DNA from: JTS-RE37 sp041743975 | Lineage (GTDB): Bacteria; Bacteroidota; Bacteroidia; Flavobacteriales; Flavobacteriaceae | Length of the DNA stretch: 64,000 bases | Reading direction: 5' to 3' | Assembly (NCBI GenBank): GCA_041743975.1 | Contig: JBGTLT010000057.1 | Span: forward strand, 50,742-114,741 | Shown: positions 15,762 to 24,532 of the stretch, piece by piece | Numbering within the stretch: position 1 is the stretch's first letter | Layout: the number at the start of each line of letters is the position of its first letter | The notes under the pieces: model-generated | What the model saw: the letters and a program-made list of their open reading frames with translations, nothing else | Database searches by the model: none | What the model was told of the DNA's origin: nothing | Program-made: the position numbers and the translations under genes

Positions 15762-15818
15762 ATGAAAGTATCTACAGCAAATACCTGGTGGTGGAACAAC
15801 TTACGTCAAAAGTCGTGA
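15762..15818 (+). CDS. trpL: trp operon leader peptide
   Basis: An 18-codon ORF reads MKVSTANTWWWNNLRQKS and stops at TGA. Three consecutive Trp codons (15786-15794) make it a sensor of charged tRNA-Trp. It lies directly after a consensus promoter and 28 bases before the attenuator hairpin, upstream of trpE. The Trp codons can pair with CACCA (15825-15829), and AAATAC (15779-15784) with GTATTT (15835-15840), giving the hairpin that a stalled ribosome would disrupt. Confidence 0.9.
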   Translation: MKVSTANTWWWNNLRQKS

Positions 15819-15846
15819 GCTAAGCACCATTGTAGTATTTCTGTAC

Positions 15847-15885
15847 AAAAAGGCTTGTCTATCACGACAGGCCTTTTTGCTTTTA
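15847..15885 (+). terminator. trp attenuator terminator
   Basis: AAAAAGGCTTGTC (15847-15859) pairs with GACAGGCCTTTTT (15866-15878) with one G-U pair and a six-base loop, followed by GCTTTT. It lies between the leader peptide and trpE. A competing hairpin TTGTA (15830-15834) / TACAA (15844-15848) overlaps its base and could act as antiterminator; this last step is inference. Confidence 0.9.
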
Positions 15886-15941
15886 GCCTGCCCGGGAACC
15901 CAGTGATTCGGGATTGGACCAAATTATAACAATATACTTGT

Positions 15942-17342
15942 ATGCGCACATATAAACTGATCACACATTATAAAAAAATACTCGCGGATACTATTACGCC
16001 GGTAAGTGTTTACCTTAAGGTGCGCGACCGGTATCCCAGTAGTATTCTCCTGGAGAGCAGTGATTACAGGGCTAACGACAATACCTTTTCCTATATCTGC
16101 TGCAATCCCATCGCTTCCATAAAAATCCAGGATGAAAAAGTGGTCCGGCATTACCCGGACGGGACTATGGAGGAGATGGCAATCAATGAAACCATGGATA
16201 TTCCCGGGCTGATCGAAACTTTTGCCCGGCAATTCGAGGTTGAAAAAAATGGCTTTAAATTTATCAACAATGGCTTGTTTGGGTTTCTGGCCTATGATGC
16301 TGTCCGGTATTTTGAAGATATCGAGATATCCAAAAAAGAAGGTTCCCTTGAAATCCCGGATGTTTACTATGCCGTATACCAGAATATAATCGCCATCAAC
16401 CATTTTAAGAACGAGGCATACCTATTTGCCCATTGCCATGACACCGCAAACAATACGGAGGAACTGGAACAACTCCTCAATGTAAAGAATTTTGCTTCCT
16501 ACCATTTTACATTGGAAGGAAAACCGGAATCCAACCTGGAAGACGGGCAATACCTGGAACACGTGGCATTGGCTAAAAAACATTGCCACCGGGGGGATGT
16601 TTTTCAATTGGTGCTCTCCCGAAGGTTCTCACAGGGGTTTAAGGGAGATGAATTTAATGTTTACAGAGCTTTGCGGTCCATCAACCCCTCCCCTTACCTC
16701 TTCTACTTTGATTACGGGGATTATAAGATTTTCGGGAGTTCCCCCGAAGCCCAGCTGGTCGTGAAGGATGGCAAAGCGGAAATACATCCCATTGCCGGCA
16801 CTTTTAAAAGGACCGGCAACGATGAAGAAGATGCCGCCCTGGCCATAAAACTCTCCAAAGATGATAAAGAGAACAGCGAACACGTTATGCTGGTGGACCT
16901 GGCGCGAAATGACCTGAGCCGAAATGCAACAGGGGTTACCGTCGAGAATTACAGGGAAGTCCAGTACTTTTCCCATGTGATCCACCTTGTTTCCAAGGTA
17001 ACCGGACAAATAAAAAAGGGTATCCCTACGATGAAGGTTGTAGCCGATACCTTTCCGGCAGGGACGCTCAGCGGAGCCCCCAAACACAAGGCCATGCAAC
17101 TCATAGAAAAGTACGAACGCACGAATCGGGCCTATTATGGCGGTGCCATTGGTTTTATGGCATTTGACGGGGATTTCAATCACGCCATAATGATCCGGAC
17201 CTTTTTGAGCAAAGACCACCGGCTCTATTACCAGGCGGGGGCTGGCCTGGTAGCCGCGTCGGATCCCCGGACCGAATTAGAAGAGACCTTTAACAAGTTA
17301 GGCGCCCTGACAAAAGCCTTACAAATAGCCGAAGGGATCTGA
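15942..17342 (+). CDS. trpE: Anthranilate synthase component I
   Basis: The 466-residue protein converts chorismate and ammonia to anthranilate with TrpG. The feedback-binding motif LLESS is at about residues 36-40, and the chorismate-binding domain shows IAGTFKRTGNDEEDAALA, DLARNDLSRNATGVTVENYR and FPAGTLSGAPKHKAMQLIE. Length and motifs are normal, so tryptophan feedback inhibition is probable. Its TGA overlaps the ATG of a 26-codon ORF (TGATG), and it is the first structural gene after the attenuator. Confidence 0.97.
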   Translation: MRTYKLITHYKKILADTITPVSVYLKVRDRYPSSILLESSDYRANDNTFSYICCNPIASIKIQDEKVVRHYPDGTMEEMAINETMDIPGLIETFARQFEVEKNGFKFINNGLFGFLAYDAVRYFEDIEISKKEGSLEIPDVYYAVYQNIIAINHFKNEAYLFAHCHDTANNTEELEQLLNVKNFASYHFTLEGKPESNLEDGQYLEHVALAKKHCHRGDVFQLVLSRRFSQGFKGDEFNVYRALRSINPSPYLFYFDYGDYKIFGSSPEAQLVVKDGKAEIHPIAGTFKRTGNDEEDAALAIKLSKDDKENSEHVMLVDLARNDLSRNATGVTVENYREVQYFSHVIHLVSKVTGQIKKGIPTMKVVADTFPAGTLSGAPKHKAMQLIEKYERTNRAYYGGAIGFMAFDGDFNHAIMIRTFLSKDHRLYYQAGAGLVAASDPRTELEETFNKLGALTKALQIAEGI

Positions 17343-17422
17343 TGGATACAATATACCAACACCCGAAGGAGGAAGGCGGGAATCTACCTGAAAAATTAAC
17401 CGTAGCGGAAGAATTCCAATGA
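17342..17422 (+). CDS. 26-codon ORF coupled between trpE and trpG (unproven)
   Basis: An ORF begins inside the trpE stop codon (TGATG) and ends inside the trpG start (ATGA), reading MDTIYQHPKEEGGNLPEKLT then VAEEFQ. It is acidic, hydrophilic and has no motif I know. The overlap at both ends is the arrangement of translationally coupled genes, and without it there would be a 76-base untranslated gap in an otherwise tightly packed operon. It may only serve to carry ribosomes from trpE to trpG. Confidence 0.4.
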   Translation: MDTIYQHPKEEGGNLPEKLTVAEEFQ

Positions 17423-18084
17423 TGAAGCAATCCCATAAAACTATACAACAGCCGGCTGTTTCACCCGATGCGACCACAACCGCCCGGAATAAATGGTCTG
17501 TATTGGTAGTAGACAACTATGATAGTTTTACCTATAACCTGGTACACTACCTGGAGGACCTGGATGCGGTAGTGACTGTAAAAAGGAATGACCAAATGTC
17601 GCTGGAGGAGGTTGAAGCCTTTGATAAAATTCTTTTATCACCCGGCCCGGGCATTCCGGACGAAGCAGGCTTGCTCAAAGAGATCATCGCTGCCTATGCC
17701 CCATCCAAAAGCATTTTAGGGGTATGTTTGGGGCAACAGGCCATCGGGGAGGTTTTTGGGGGTAAACTGGTGAACCTGGAGGAGGTCTACCACGGGGTTG
17801 CCACCACCATCATTACCTTACAGGATGATCTGTTGTTCAAAGGGCTCCCCCGGCAATTTGAAGCAGGCCGGTATCATTCCTGGGTAGTACACCCGGATCT
17901 TCCTGAAGAATTACTGGCCACTTCCGTAGATGAGAACGGGCAATTGATGTCCCTGCGCCATATAATCTATGATGTGTGTGCTGTACAATTCCACCCGGAA
18001 TCCGTATTGACCCCACATGGGAAAAAGATACTGGAAAACTGGCTGTCGGCACCCGTCAGCGATATAAATAAAAAATCCAAATGA
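17419..18084 (+). CDS. trpG: Anthranilate synthase component II (glutamine amidotransferase)
   Basis: The 221-residue protein is a class I glutamine amidotransferase giving ammonia to TrpE. The domain starts VLVVDNYDSFTYNLVHYLED at residue 28; the oxyanion motif LLSPGPGIP is near 72, the nucleophile Cys103 in LGVCLGQQ, and the catalytic His-Glu in VQFHPESVL. About 26 extra residues (MMKQSHKTIQQPAVSPDATT) precede the domain and no internal ATG would remove them. The stop overlaps the trpD start by ATGA. Confidence 0.96.
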   Translation: MMKQSHKTIQQPAVSPDATTTARNKWSVLVVDNYDSFTYNLVHYLEDLDAVVTVKRNDQMSLEEVEAFDKILLSPGPGIPDEAGLLKEIIAAYAPSKSILGVCLGQQAIGEVFGGKLVNLEEVYHGVATTIITLQDDLLFKGLPRQFEAGRYHSWVVHPDLPEELLATSVDENGQLMSLRHIIYDVCAVQFHPESVLTPHGKKILENWLSAPVSDINKKSK

Positions 18085-19073
18085 AGGAAACGCTCAACAG
18101 GTTGATAAACCATGAAAGGTTGTCCAAGGAGGACGCGAGGCTCATACTTGTGAACATCGCAAAAGGCGAGTACAACCCAAGTCAGATCGCAGCTTTTCTG
18201 ACGGTGTATATGATGCGAAGTATCAGTATAGAAGAACTGGAGGGCTTTCGTGATGCGCTGCTCGAACTATGCCTGGCCGTGGATCTGGAAGCATACAACC
18301 CTATAGACCTTTGCGGCACAGGGGGCGATGGCAAGGATACATTTAATGTGTCTACCCTGGCTTCCTTTGTTACTGCCGGCGCAGGGGTCCCCGTGAGCAA
18401 ACACGGTAATTACGGGGTATCATCCAAATGCGGCAGCAGCAATGTCCTGGAATTTTTAGGGATTACTTTCAGTTCTGACGTCGATTATCTAAAAAGATCA
18501 ATGGATACTGCCGGGATCTGTATCCTGCATGCCCCCCTGTTCCATCCCGCCATGAAAAATGTGGCACCCATAAGACGGGAATTGGCAGTTAAAACATTTT
18601 TCAATATGCTGGGGCCTATGGTTAACCCGGCCTTTCCGAAAAACCAGATGGTAGGGGTATTCAACCTCGAACTGGCACGGATGTATGGATATTTGTACCA
18701 GAATACAGATATTAATTTTACGATAGTACATAGCCTGGACGGGTATGATGAGATATCGCTGACCGGACTCACCAAAACCATTTCAAATAAAAAGGAAGGG
18801 ATTTTGGCACCGGAGGATCTTGGGATACGGCCCGTTCAAAAATCCGAGATCACCGGTGGCGACAGTATCGCGGGATCGGCGCAGATATTCATGGATATAC
18901 TGCAGGGAAAGGGCACCGAGGCACAGGTCAATGTGGTGTGCGCCAATGCCGGGATAGCCATCGCCACTGCACAAAACATTTCGCACAGGGAAGGCTTTGA
19001 TAAGGCAAAGGAAAGCCTTCTGAGCGGCAAAGGACTACATTCATTAAAGAAGTTACGGGAATTAAGCATATGA
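18081..19073 (+). CDS. trpD: Anthranilate phosphoribosyltransferase
   Basis: The 330-residue protein joins anthranilate to PRPP. The glycine-rich PRPP motif LCGTGGDGKDTFNVST lies at about residues 73-88, followed by GVPVSKHGNYGVSSKCGSSN, and the catalytic-loop region MKNVAPIRRELAVKTFFNML near 156. Four-base overlaps with trpG and trpC show coupled translation. Confidence 0.97.
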   Translation: MKETLNRLINHERLSKEDARLILVNIAKGEYNPSQIAAFLTVYMMRSISIEELEGFRDALLELCLAVDLEAYNPIDLCGTGGDGKDTFNVSTLASFVTAGAGVPVSKHGNYGVSSKCGSSNVLEFLGITFSSDVDYLKRSMDTAGICILHAPLFHPAMKNVAPIRRELAVKTFFNMLGPMVNPAFPKNQMVGVFNLELARMYGYLYQNTDINFTIVHSLDGYDEISLTGLTKTISNKKEGILAPEDLGIRPVQKSEITGGDSIAGSAQIFMDILQGKGTEAQVNVVCANAGIAIATAQNISHREGFDKAKESLLSGKGLHSLKKLRELSI

Positions 19074-19867
19074 AGGATATCCTGAAAAAGATTGTAGCGG
19101 ACAAACGCAGGGAAGTAGCCTGCCGAAAGCGGGTCATCCCCGCTTCTGACCTTGAACACCATACCCTGTTTGAGCGCAAACCGATTTCCCTTGTTGGGAC
19201 CCTTGTCAACGGTTCCGGGGGAATTATAGCAGAACATAAAAGGCGGTCGCCGTCAAAGGCGGTCATCAATGACCAGCTCAATGTACAGGACGTGGTAAGC
19301 GGCTATGCAAAGGCTGGCGCTTGTGGTATTTCGGTTCTTACCGATGGAAAGTATTTTGGTGGCTCCCTGGACGACCTCCTGCTGGCCAGGGCATCGGTGG
19401 CGACTCCCTTGTTGCGAAAAGAGTTTATTATTGATGCCTACCAGTTGCTGGAAGCAAAGGCCTACGGGGCGGATGTTATTTTGCTGATCGCTGCAATCCT
19501 TACCCCCCTGGAAGTAAGAACATTTACCGAATTATCCAAAAGCCTGGGGCTGGAGGTTTTGCTGGAAGTCCACAATGTGGAGGAATTGAATGAATTCCTG
19601 ATTCCGGGTATCGATATGGTGGGGGTTAACAACAGGAACCTGAAGACTTTTGAAGTGGATCTCCAAACCAGCATGGCCCTTGCCCCGCTCATCCCGGAAG
19701 ATTTCCTGAAAGTTTCCGAGAGCGGGATAAGTTCTGTTGATTCAATCAGGGAGCTGATCGGATTTGGCTATAAAGGGTTTTTGATCGGTGAAAATTTTAT
19801 GAAAACCGAAGACCCGGGCAAAGTGGCCCGGATATTTATTGATGACCTAAAATCCCGGGAAACATGA
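19070..19867 (+). CDS. trpC: Indole-3-glycerol phosphate synthase
   Basis: The 265-residue TIM-barrel enzyme closes CdRP to indole-3-glycerol phosphate. The motifs IIAEHKRRSPSK (about 45-56), ISVLTDGKYFGGS (about 85-97), LRKEFIIDAYQL, GVNNRNLKTFEVDL and SESGISS are all present; catalytic Lys and Glu positions look intact. It is a stand-alone TrpC, not a TrpC-TrpF fusion. It overlaps trpD and trpF by four bases each. Confidence 0.97.
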   Translation: MKDILKKIVADKRREVACRKRVIPASDLEHHTLFERKPISLVGTLVNGSGGIIAEHKRRSPSKAVINDQLNVQDVVSGYAKAGACGISVLTDGKYFGGSLDDLLLARASVATPLLRKEFIIDAYQLLEAKAYGADVILLIAAILTPLEVRTFTELSKSLGLEVLLEVHNVEELNEFLIPGIDMVGVNNRNLKTFEVDLQTSMALAPLIPEDFLKVSESGISSVDSIRELIGFGYKGFLIGENFMKTEDPGKVARIFIDDLKSRET

Positions 19868-20589
19868 AAACCCAGGATACCCTACGGTCTCACACGGGAA
19901 ACAACCGCCCCCTGCTTCTAAAAGTCTGCGGGATGAAACACAATATCGGGGAGGTTGCCGGCCTTGATCCCGATTATATGGGATTTATTTTCTGGAAAGG
20001 GTCCCCCCGCTATTATGACGGCCAAATACCGTCGCTGCACCCCGGGATCAGAAAAGCGGGCGTCTTTGTCGATGCTCCTATGGATACAATACTGGACAAA
20101 ACACTATCGTATGGGCTTGATGCCATTCAACTGCACGGGAATGAGAGCCCGGCCTTTTGTGCCGAACTGAAAGGAAACCTACGGGCTAACGCAGGCCTGA
20201 AAGATACCTCCGGGGACCATCTGAACAGAATCCCCGGGATCATCAAGGTGTTTACCATCAAGGACAGCTTTGATTTCAATATCCTGGAACCTTATGAGGA
20301 AGTTTGCGATTTCTATCTCTTTGATACCAAAGGGAAGCTGCCTGGCGGTAACGGATTTTCCTTTAACTGGTCTGTCCTGGAAAATTACCCTTCAGAAAAG
20401 CCATACTTTTTGAGCGGCGGTATTGGTTTGGACAGTATTGGGAAACTGGGGGAATTCCTCAGGAGCAACCCCTCACGGTATTGCCATGCCATTGATGTGA
20501 ACAGCGCTTTTGAAAGTGCACCGGGTTTAAAGGACACGGAGAAACTCATTAAATTTAAAAACAGTTTCCAGGCGCGTCCTGGAAAATAA
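19864..20589 (+). CDS. trpF: Phosphoribosylanthranilate isomerase
   Basis: The 241-residue protein is a TIM-barrel isomerase. The catalytic Cys is in LLKVCGMKH near residue 22, GFIFWKGSPRYY near 41, AIQLHGNESPAFC near 87, and the final phosphate-binding FLSGGIGLDSIG. It is slightly longer than typical TrpF because of an N-terminal stretch of about 17 residues. It sits between trpC and trpB in the operon. Confidence 0.95.
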   Translation: MKTQDTLRSHTGNNRPLLLKVCGMKHNIGEVAGLDPDYMGFIFWKGSPRYYDGQIPSLHPGIRKAGVFVDAPMDTILDKTLSYGLDAIQLHGNESPAFCAELKGNLRANAGLKDTSGDHLNRIPGIIKVFTIKDSFDFNILEPYEEVCDFYLFDTKGKLPGGNGFSFNWSVLENYPSEKPYFLSGGIGLDSIGKLGEFLRSNPSRYCHAIDVNSAFESAPGLKDTEKLIKFKNSFQARPGK

Positions 20590-20620
20590 ACGATACAGCC
20601 TGAATCCTCAATTACTGACT

Positions 20621-21865
20621 ATGAATAAAATGCCCAGGAAAAAAGAAATACGGTCTGCACGGGAAGGTGAATTTCCCGGGAAGGCCTCCTACCATGTCAA
20701 TGATAAGGGGTACTACGGAGAATTCGGGGGTGCTTTCATCCCTGAAATGCTCTATCCCAATACCGAGGAATTACGGCTAAACTACCTCAGGATCATGGAG
20801 GAGGCCTCCTTCCAGAAGGAATTCCGGCAACTCCTCAGGGATTATGTAGGCAGGCCCACCCCTTTATACTTTGCAGAAAGGCTATCCGATAAATACAAGG
20901 TAAAAATCTATCTGAAAAGGGAAGATCTCTGCCATACCGGAGCCCATAAAGTCAATAACACTATTGGGCAGATCCTGTTGGCCCGGCGCCTGGGCAAACA
21001 TCGGATTATAGCTGAAACTGGTGCCGGCCAGCATGGTGTTGCCACGGCGACGGTCTGTGCCCTCATGGGTATGGAATGCGTTGTGTATATGGGGGAAGTG
21101 GATATTGCACGGCAGGCACCCAATGTGGCAAGGATGAAAATGTTGGGAGCCCAGGTGCGCCCGGCCCTCTCCGGCAGCCGTACTTTAAAGGACGCCACCA
21201 ATGAAGCTATCCGTGACTGGATCAACAATCCTGTGGATACCCATTATATCATAGGTTCGGTGGTTGGCCCCCACCCCTACCCCGATATGGTAGCACGATT
21301 CCAATCCGTGATTTCAGAAGAGATCAGGTCACAGCTGACCGAAAAAGAAGGTAATCCGGATCCGGATTATGTGGTGGCTTGCGTGGGTGGCGGAAGCAAT
21401 GCCGCAGGGGCCTTTTACCACTACCTTGATAATGAAGCCGTGGGGATCATTGCAGTTGAAGCTGCCGGGAAAGGAATCCACTCAGGGCAAAGTGCAGCTA
21501 CTGCCGAACTCGGAAAAATCGGTATTATCCACGGCAGCAAGACCCTGTTGATGCAAACCGGGGACGGGCAGATTACGGAACCCCATTCTATTTCTGCCGG
21601 CCTGGACTACCCAGGGATCGGCCCCATGCATGCCCATTTATATACATCCGGCCGTGCGGAATTTATCTCCATTACAGACGAGGAATCCATGACCGCTGGC
21701 CTGATGGTAGCCCAAATGGAAGGCATCATCCCGGCCATTGAAACGGCACATGCCTTTGCCATATTTGATAAAAGACATTTTGAACCGGAGGATATCGTGG
21801 TGGTGAACCTGTCAGGGCGGGGCGATAAGGATTTGCAAACTTATATTGACCATTTTAAACTGTAG
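20621..21865 (+). CDS. trpB: Tryptophan synthase beta chain
   Basis: The 414-residue PLP enzyme joins indole and serine. The PLP lysine is Lys110 in HTGAHKVNN; GVGGGSNAAG-like CVGGGSNAAGAFY binds the cofactor phosphate; NLSGRGDKD is near the C-terminus. It belongs to the TrpB1 type that partners TrpA. The start ATG (MNKMPRKKEIRSAREGEF) gives about 22 residues before the conserved YGEFGGAFIPE; a second ATG three codons on is possible. It lies 31 bases after trpF. Confidence 0.97.
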   Translation: MNKMPRKKEIRSAREGEFPGKASYHVNDKGYYGEFGGAFIPEMLYPNTEELRLNYLRIMEEASFQKEFRQLLRDYVGRPTPLYFAERLSDKYKVKIYLKREDLCHTGAHKVNNTIGQILLARRLGKHRIIAETGAGQHGVATATVCALMGMECVVYMGEVDIARQAPNVARMKMLGAQVRPALSGSRTLKDATNEAIRDWINNPVDTHYIIGSVVGPHPYPDMVARFQSVISEEIRSQLTEKEGNPDPDYVVACVGGGSNAAGAFYHYLDNEAVGIIAVEAAGKGIHSGQSAATAELGKIGIIHGSKTLLMQTGDGQITEPHSISAGLDYPGIGPMHAHLYTSGRAEFISITDEESMTAGLMVAQMEGIIPAIETAHAFAIFDKRHFEPEDIVVVNLSGRGDKDLQTYIDHFKL

Positions 21866-21896
21866 TGGCATACCGAACCGGAATAAAAAACATCAA

Positions 21897-22658
21897 ATGA
21901 ACCGTATCAACGCAAAATTACAGGAAGACCGTAAGATCCTGTCGATCTATTTTACAGCGGGCTATCCGGCCCTTGACGATACCGTTAAGGTCATAAAGGA
22001 TCTGGAAAAAAACGGGGTGGATATGATAGAAATAGGCTTGCCCTTCAGTGACCCCCTGGCCGATGGTCCAACAATACAAAAAAGCTCCACGGCAGCCCTG
22101 AAAAATGGAATGAACACCGAACTTTTATTTCTGCAGTTGAAGGATATCCGGAAAAATGTGGAGGTGCCCCTGATCCTGATGGGGTATTTTAACCCGGTGC
22201 TGCAATATGGGGTTGAAAAATTTTGCTCCAGGTGCAGGGATGTGGGGATTGACGGGCTTATACTCCCCGATCTGCCCCTGGAGGTTTACCAGGAAGATTA
22301 TGAGGCCACATTCAAAAAATACGGGCTGATCAACATCTTCCTCATTACCCCGCAAACCAGCGAGGAGCGTATAAGGAATATCGATAATGCCTCTGACGGC
22401 TTCATCTATATGGTGAGTTCTGCCAGTACTACCGGGGCAAGGGAAGGATTTGGAACGGAACAAAAGGCATATTTCGAAAGGGTAGCCTCCATGGGCCTCA
22501 GGAATCCCCTTATCGTAGGCTTTGGCATCAGCAACGCAGCGACTTTTGAACAGGCCACCGCAAACGCCAAAGGCGCAATAATTGGCTCAGCCTTTATAAA
22601 ATTTCAGGCGGAGAACCCCTCTTCTTCCCTGACCGGTTTTGTAAAAAGAATTCGTTAG
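21897..22658 (+). CDS. trpA: Tryptophan synthase alpha chain
   Basis: The product is 253 residues from the ATG at 21897 (MNRINAKLQEDRKILSIYFT). It cleaves indole-3-glycerol phosphate; the catalytic Glu45 (MIEIGLPF) and Asp56 (PLADGPTI) are intact, and VGFGISNA is the phosphate loop. The reading frame opens upstream at 21846 inside trpB, but those 17 residues are not family-like, so the internal ATG is chosen. It is the last biosynthetic gene of the operon. Confidence 0.97.
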   Translation: MNRINAKLQEDRKILSIYFTAGYPALDDTVKVIKDLEKNGVDMIEIGLPFSDPLADGPTIQKSSTAALKNGMNTELLFLQLKDIRKNVEVPLILMGYFNPVLQYGVEKFCSRCRDVGIDGLILPDLPLEVYQEDYEATFKKYGLINIFLITPQTSEERIRNIDNASDGFIYMVSSASTTGAREGFGTEQKAYFERVASMGLRNPLIVGFGISNAATFEQATANAKGAIIGSAFIKFQAENPSSSLTGFVKRIR

Positions 22659-22692
22659 ATTTAGCCCCCCACAACAAATAGCGGTACCCTTT

Positions 22693-24192
22693 ATGAAACA
22701 AGTTGCTTTAATTATGCTTACTATCCTCTGTTCCTATGGGTTTGCACAGGAAGCGGGTCAACTCAAATCCCAGGTCAGGCATACCATAGATGAACTGAGG
22801 GAATTCATTTCGATCCCCAATGATGCCCTGGACCACGCGGATATCAACAGGAATATCACCTGGCTTACCAATAAATTCAATGAGCGCGGTTTCAACACCT
22901 CCTCCTTGCCCACCGAGGGGGAGAACCTGTTCTTTGCTGCACTCCCAATGGCCGATGAAAAGCCCACCGTACTTTTTTATATGCACTTTGACGGGCAATC
23001 TGTAGACCCTTCCCAATGGGACCAGCCCAACCCCTATGAAATGGTCTTAAAGGAACAGGACGGAGAGGGGTGGACAACCAGGCCTTTCGAAGACCTGAGA
23101 GAGGATATAAATTATGACTGGCGTTTATTTGGCCGATCCACTTCAGATGACAAGGGCCCCATTGTAATGTTCCTGAATGCCATTGACCTCCTTAAAAAAA
23201 ACGGACAAACCATTCCCTTTAATGTAAAGGTCATACTGGACGGGGAAGAGGAAAAGAGCAGTGCCCCTTTGCCCGCGGCGGTGAAACAATACAGGGAATT
23301 GCTGGAGGCGGATTTTTTGGTGATTGCAGACGGACCGGTACACGCCTCCGGCAAGCCGACCATTGTATATGGTTGCCGGGGAATCACCACCCTTACCCTA
23401 ACCACCTATGGCCCAATATTGCCTCAACACAGCGGCCATTACGGGAATTATGCACCCAATCCGGCACTTCAGCTGGCTAAGGTCCTTGCAGGGATGAAAG
23501 GAGCGGAAGGCAATGTTTTAATCCCAGGTTACTATGATGGGATTGTGCTCGATGAAACAACCATGACCGTATTGAAGAGTGTCCCCGATGATGCTGCGGC
23601 CATCCATTCCCAGCTTGCTATAAAGTCCCCTGAGAAAGTCGGACAGTTCTATCAGGAGGCTCTTCAATACCCCTCCCTCAACATCCGTGGCCTGTCTTCC
23701 GGGTGGGTTGGCGAAAATGCCCGGACCATTGTCCCCGCTGAAGCTGTTGCGGAACTGGATCTCAGATTGGTGCCGGAATCAGATGGGAAGCACTTGAAAG
23801 AGCTCGTTAAAGCCTATATCAAAAACGAGGGGTATTATATTTTGGACAGGAAACCGGATCGGGCTGAACGAATGGCACATGACAAGATCATGACCATCAG
23901 CGAGGGAACCGTAACGGATGCATTCCGGACTCCGGTTAACAACCCCTATGGGGTGTTCCTTGTCAATACATTGAAAACTGCGTTTGGGGAAGAGGTCATA
24001 CAGGTCAGGATATCGGGGGGAACTGTCCCCATTGCCCCCTTTATCAATGAATTGAAGATCCCTGCATTTATTGTCCCCCTGGTGAATCCGGATAATAACC
24101 AGCACAGCCCGAACGAAAACTTAAAAATCGGGCAGATCGCCTATGGCATCAGGGCGTTTTATGGGATCCTGAGCAACAAAATAAGTCCCTGA
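22693..24192 (+). CDS. Secreted M20 family metallopeptidase
   Basis: The 499-residue protein has a signal peptide (MKQVALIMLTILCSYGFAQ) and an M20 fold: first zinc ligand in VLFYMHFDGQSVDPSQW (about residue 97), bridging Asp in RSTSDDKGPIVMFLNA, catalytic Glu pair in LDGEEEKSS, and a dimerisation domain insert near 235-370. These enzymes cleave dipeptides or acylated amino acids, probably in the periplasm. It begins 34 bases after trpA and may be read from the trp promoter; a role in tryptophan supply is only a guess. Confidence 0.88.
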   Translation: MKQVALIMLTILCSYGFAQEAGQLKSQVRHTIDELREFISIPNDALDHADINRNITWLTNKFNERGFNTSSLPTEGENLFFAALPMADEKPTVLFYMHFDGQSVDPSQWDQPNPYEMVLKEQDGEGWTTRPFEDLREDINYDWRLFGRSTSDDKGPIVMFLNAIDLLKKNGQTIPFNVKVILDGEEEKSSAPLPAAVKQYRELLEADFLVIADGPVHASGKPTIVYGCRGITTLTLTTYGPILPQHSGHYGNYAPNPALQLAKVLAGMKGAEGNVLIPGYYDGIVLDETTMTVLKSVPDDAAAIHSQLAIKSPEKVGQFYQEALQYPSLNIRGLSSGWVGENARTIVPAEAVAELDLRLVPESDGKHLKELVKAYIKNEGYYILDRKPDRAERMAHDKIMTISEGTVTDAFRTPVNNPYGVFLVNTLKTAFGEEVIQVRISGGTVPIAPFINELKIPAFIVPLVNPDNNQHSPNENLKIGQIAYGIRAFYGILSNKISP

Positions 24193-24323
24193 ACCGAGGT
24201 TCGGTTTACAAGGGTATTGGATGAGCAAGGTTTAACATTCACTAACATAGATTTATAAGGGTTTTAACGGAGATTCTGGGCTATTTCGGGTATATTGGAT
24301 TGAATCATAAAAAAAATCCACAT

Positions 24324-24467
24324 ATGCAAAATAGTGAATCAAAGAGAAAATTTAAAAGAAAAGTAACACAGACAAATCCTACAAACCCAACTGGCAATAC
24401 CACTATCGAAACCAACAAATTTGATATAGATAAGAAAACGATCAGGGAGCAACAAAATAAAAAATAA
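24324..24467 (+). CDS. Small basic protein of 47 residues, unknown
   Basis: An ATG at 24324 opens a 47-codon frame: a Lys/Arg-rich N-terminus (SESKRKFKRKV), a Thr/Asn/Pro-rich middle (TQTNPTNPTGNTT) and a lysine-rich end (DIDKKTIREQQNKK). It is followed by two hairpin terminators. A degenerate -7 box (TATATTGG) lies upstream. Its composition suggests a nucleic-acid or ribosome-binding protein, but nothing identifies it, and chance is not excluded. Confidence 0.5.
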   Translation: MQNSESKRKFKRKVTQTNPTNPTGNTTIETNKFDIDKKTIREQQNKK

Positions 24468-24484
24468 AGAATTTCTCCTCACCA

Positions 24485-24504
24485 GAAACCGCTTGGGCGG
24501 TTTC
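24485..24504 (+). terminator. Hairpin GAAACCGC/GCGGTTTC
   Basis: A perfect 8-bp stem with a four-base loop lies 18 bases after the small basic ORF. The T-run is short, so it is a weak terminator or the first of a pair with the hairpin at 24533. Confidence 0.6.
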
Positions 24505-24532
24505 GATCTCTCCAGAGGAGCGGTAAAATTAG

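Noticed and set aside
16629..17219. 196-codon open frame on the minus strand inside trpE
   Set aside because: A shadow of the trpE coding sequence with no domain, promoter or neighbour support.
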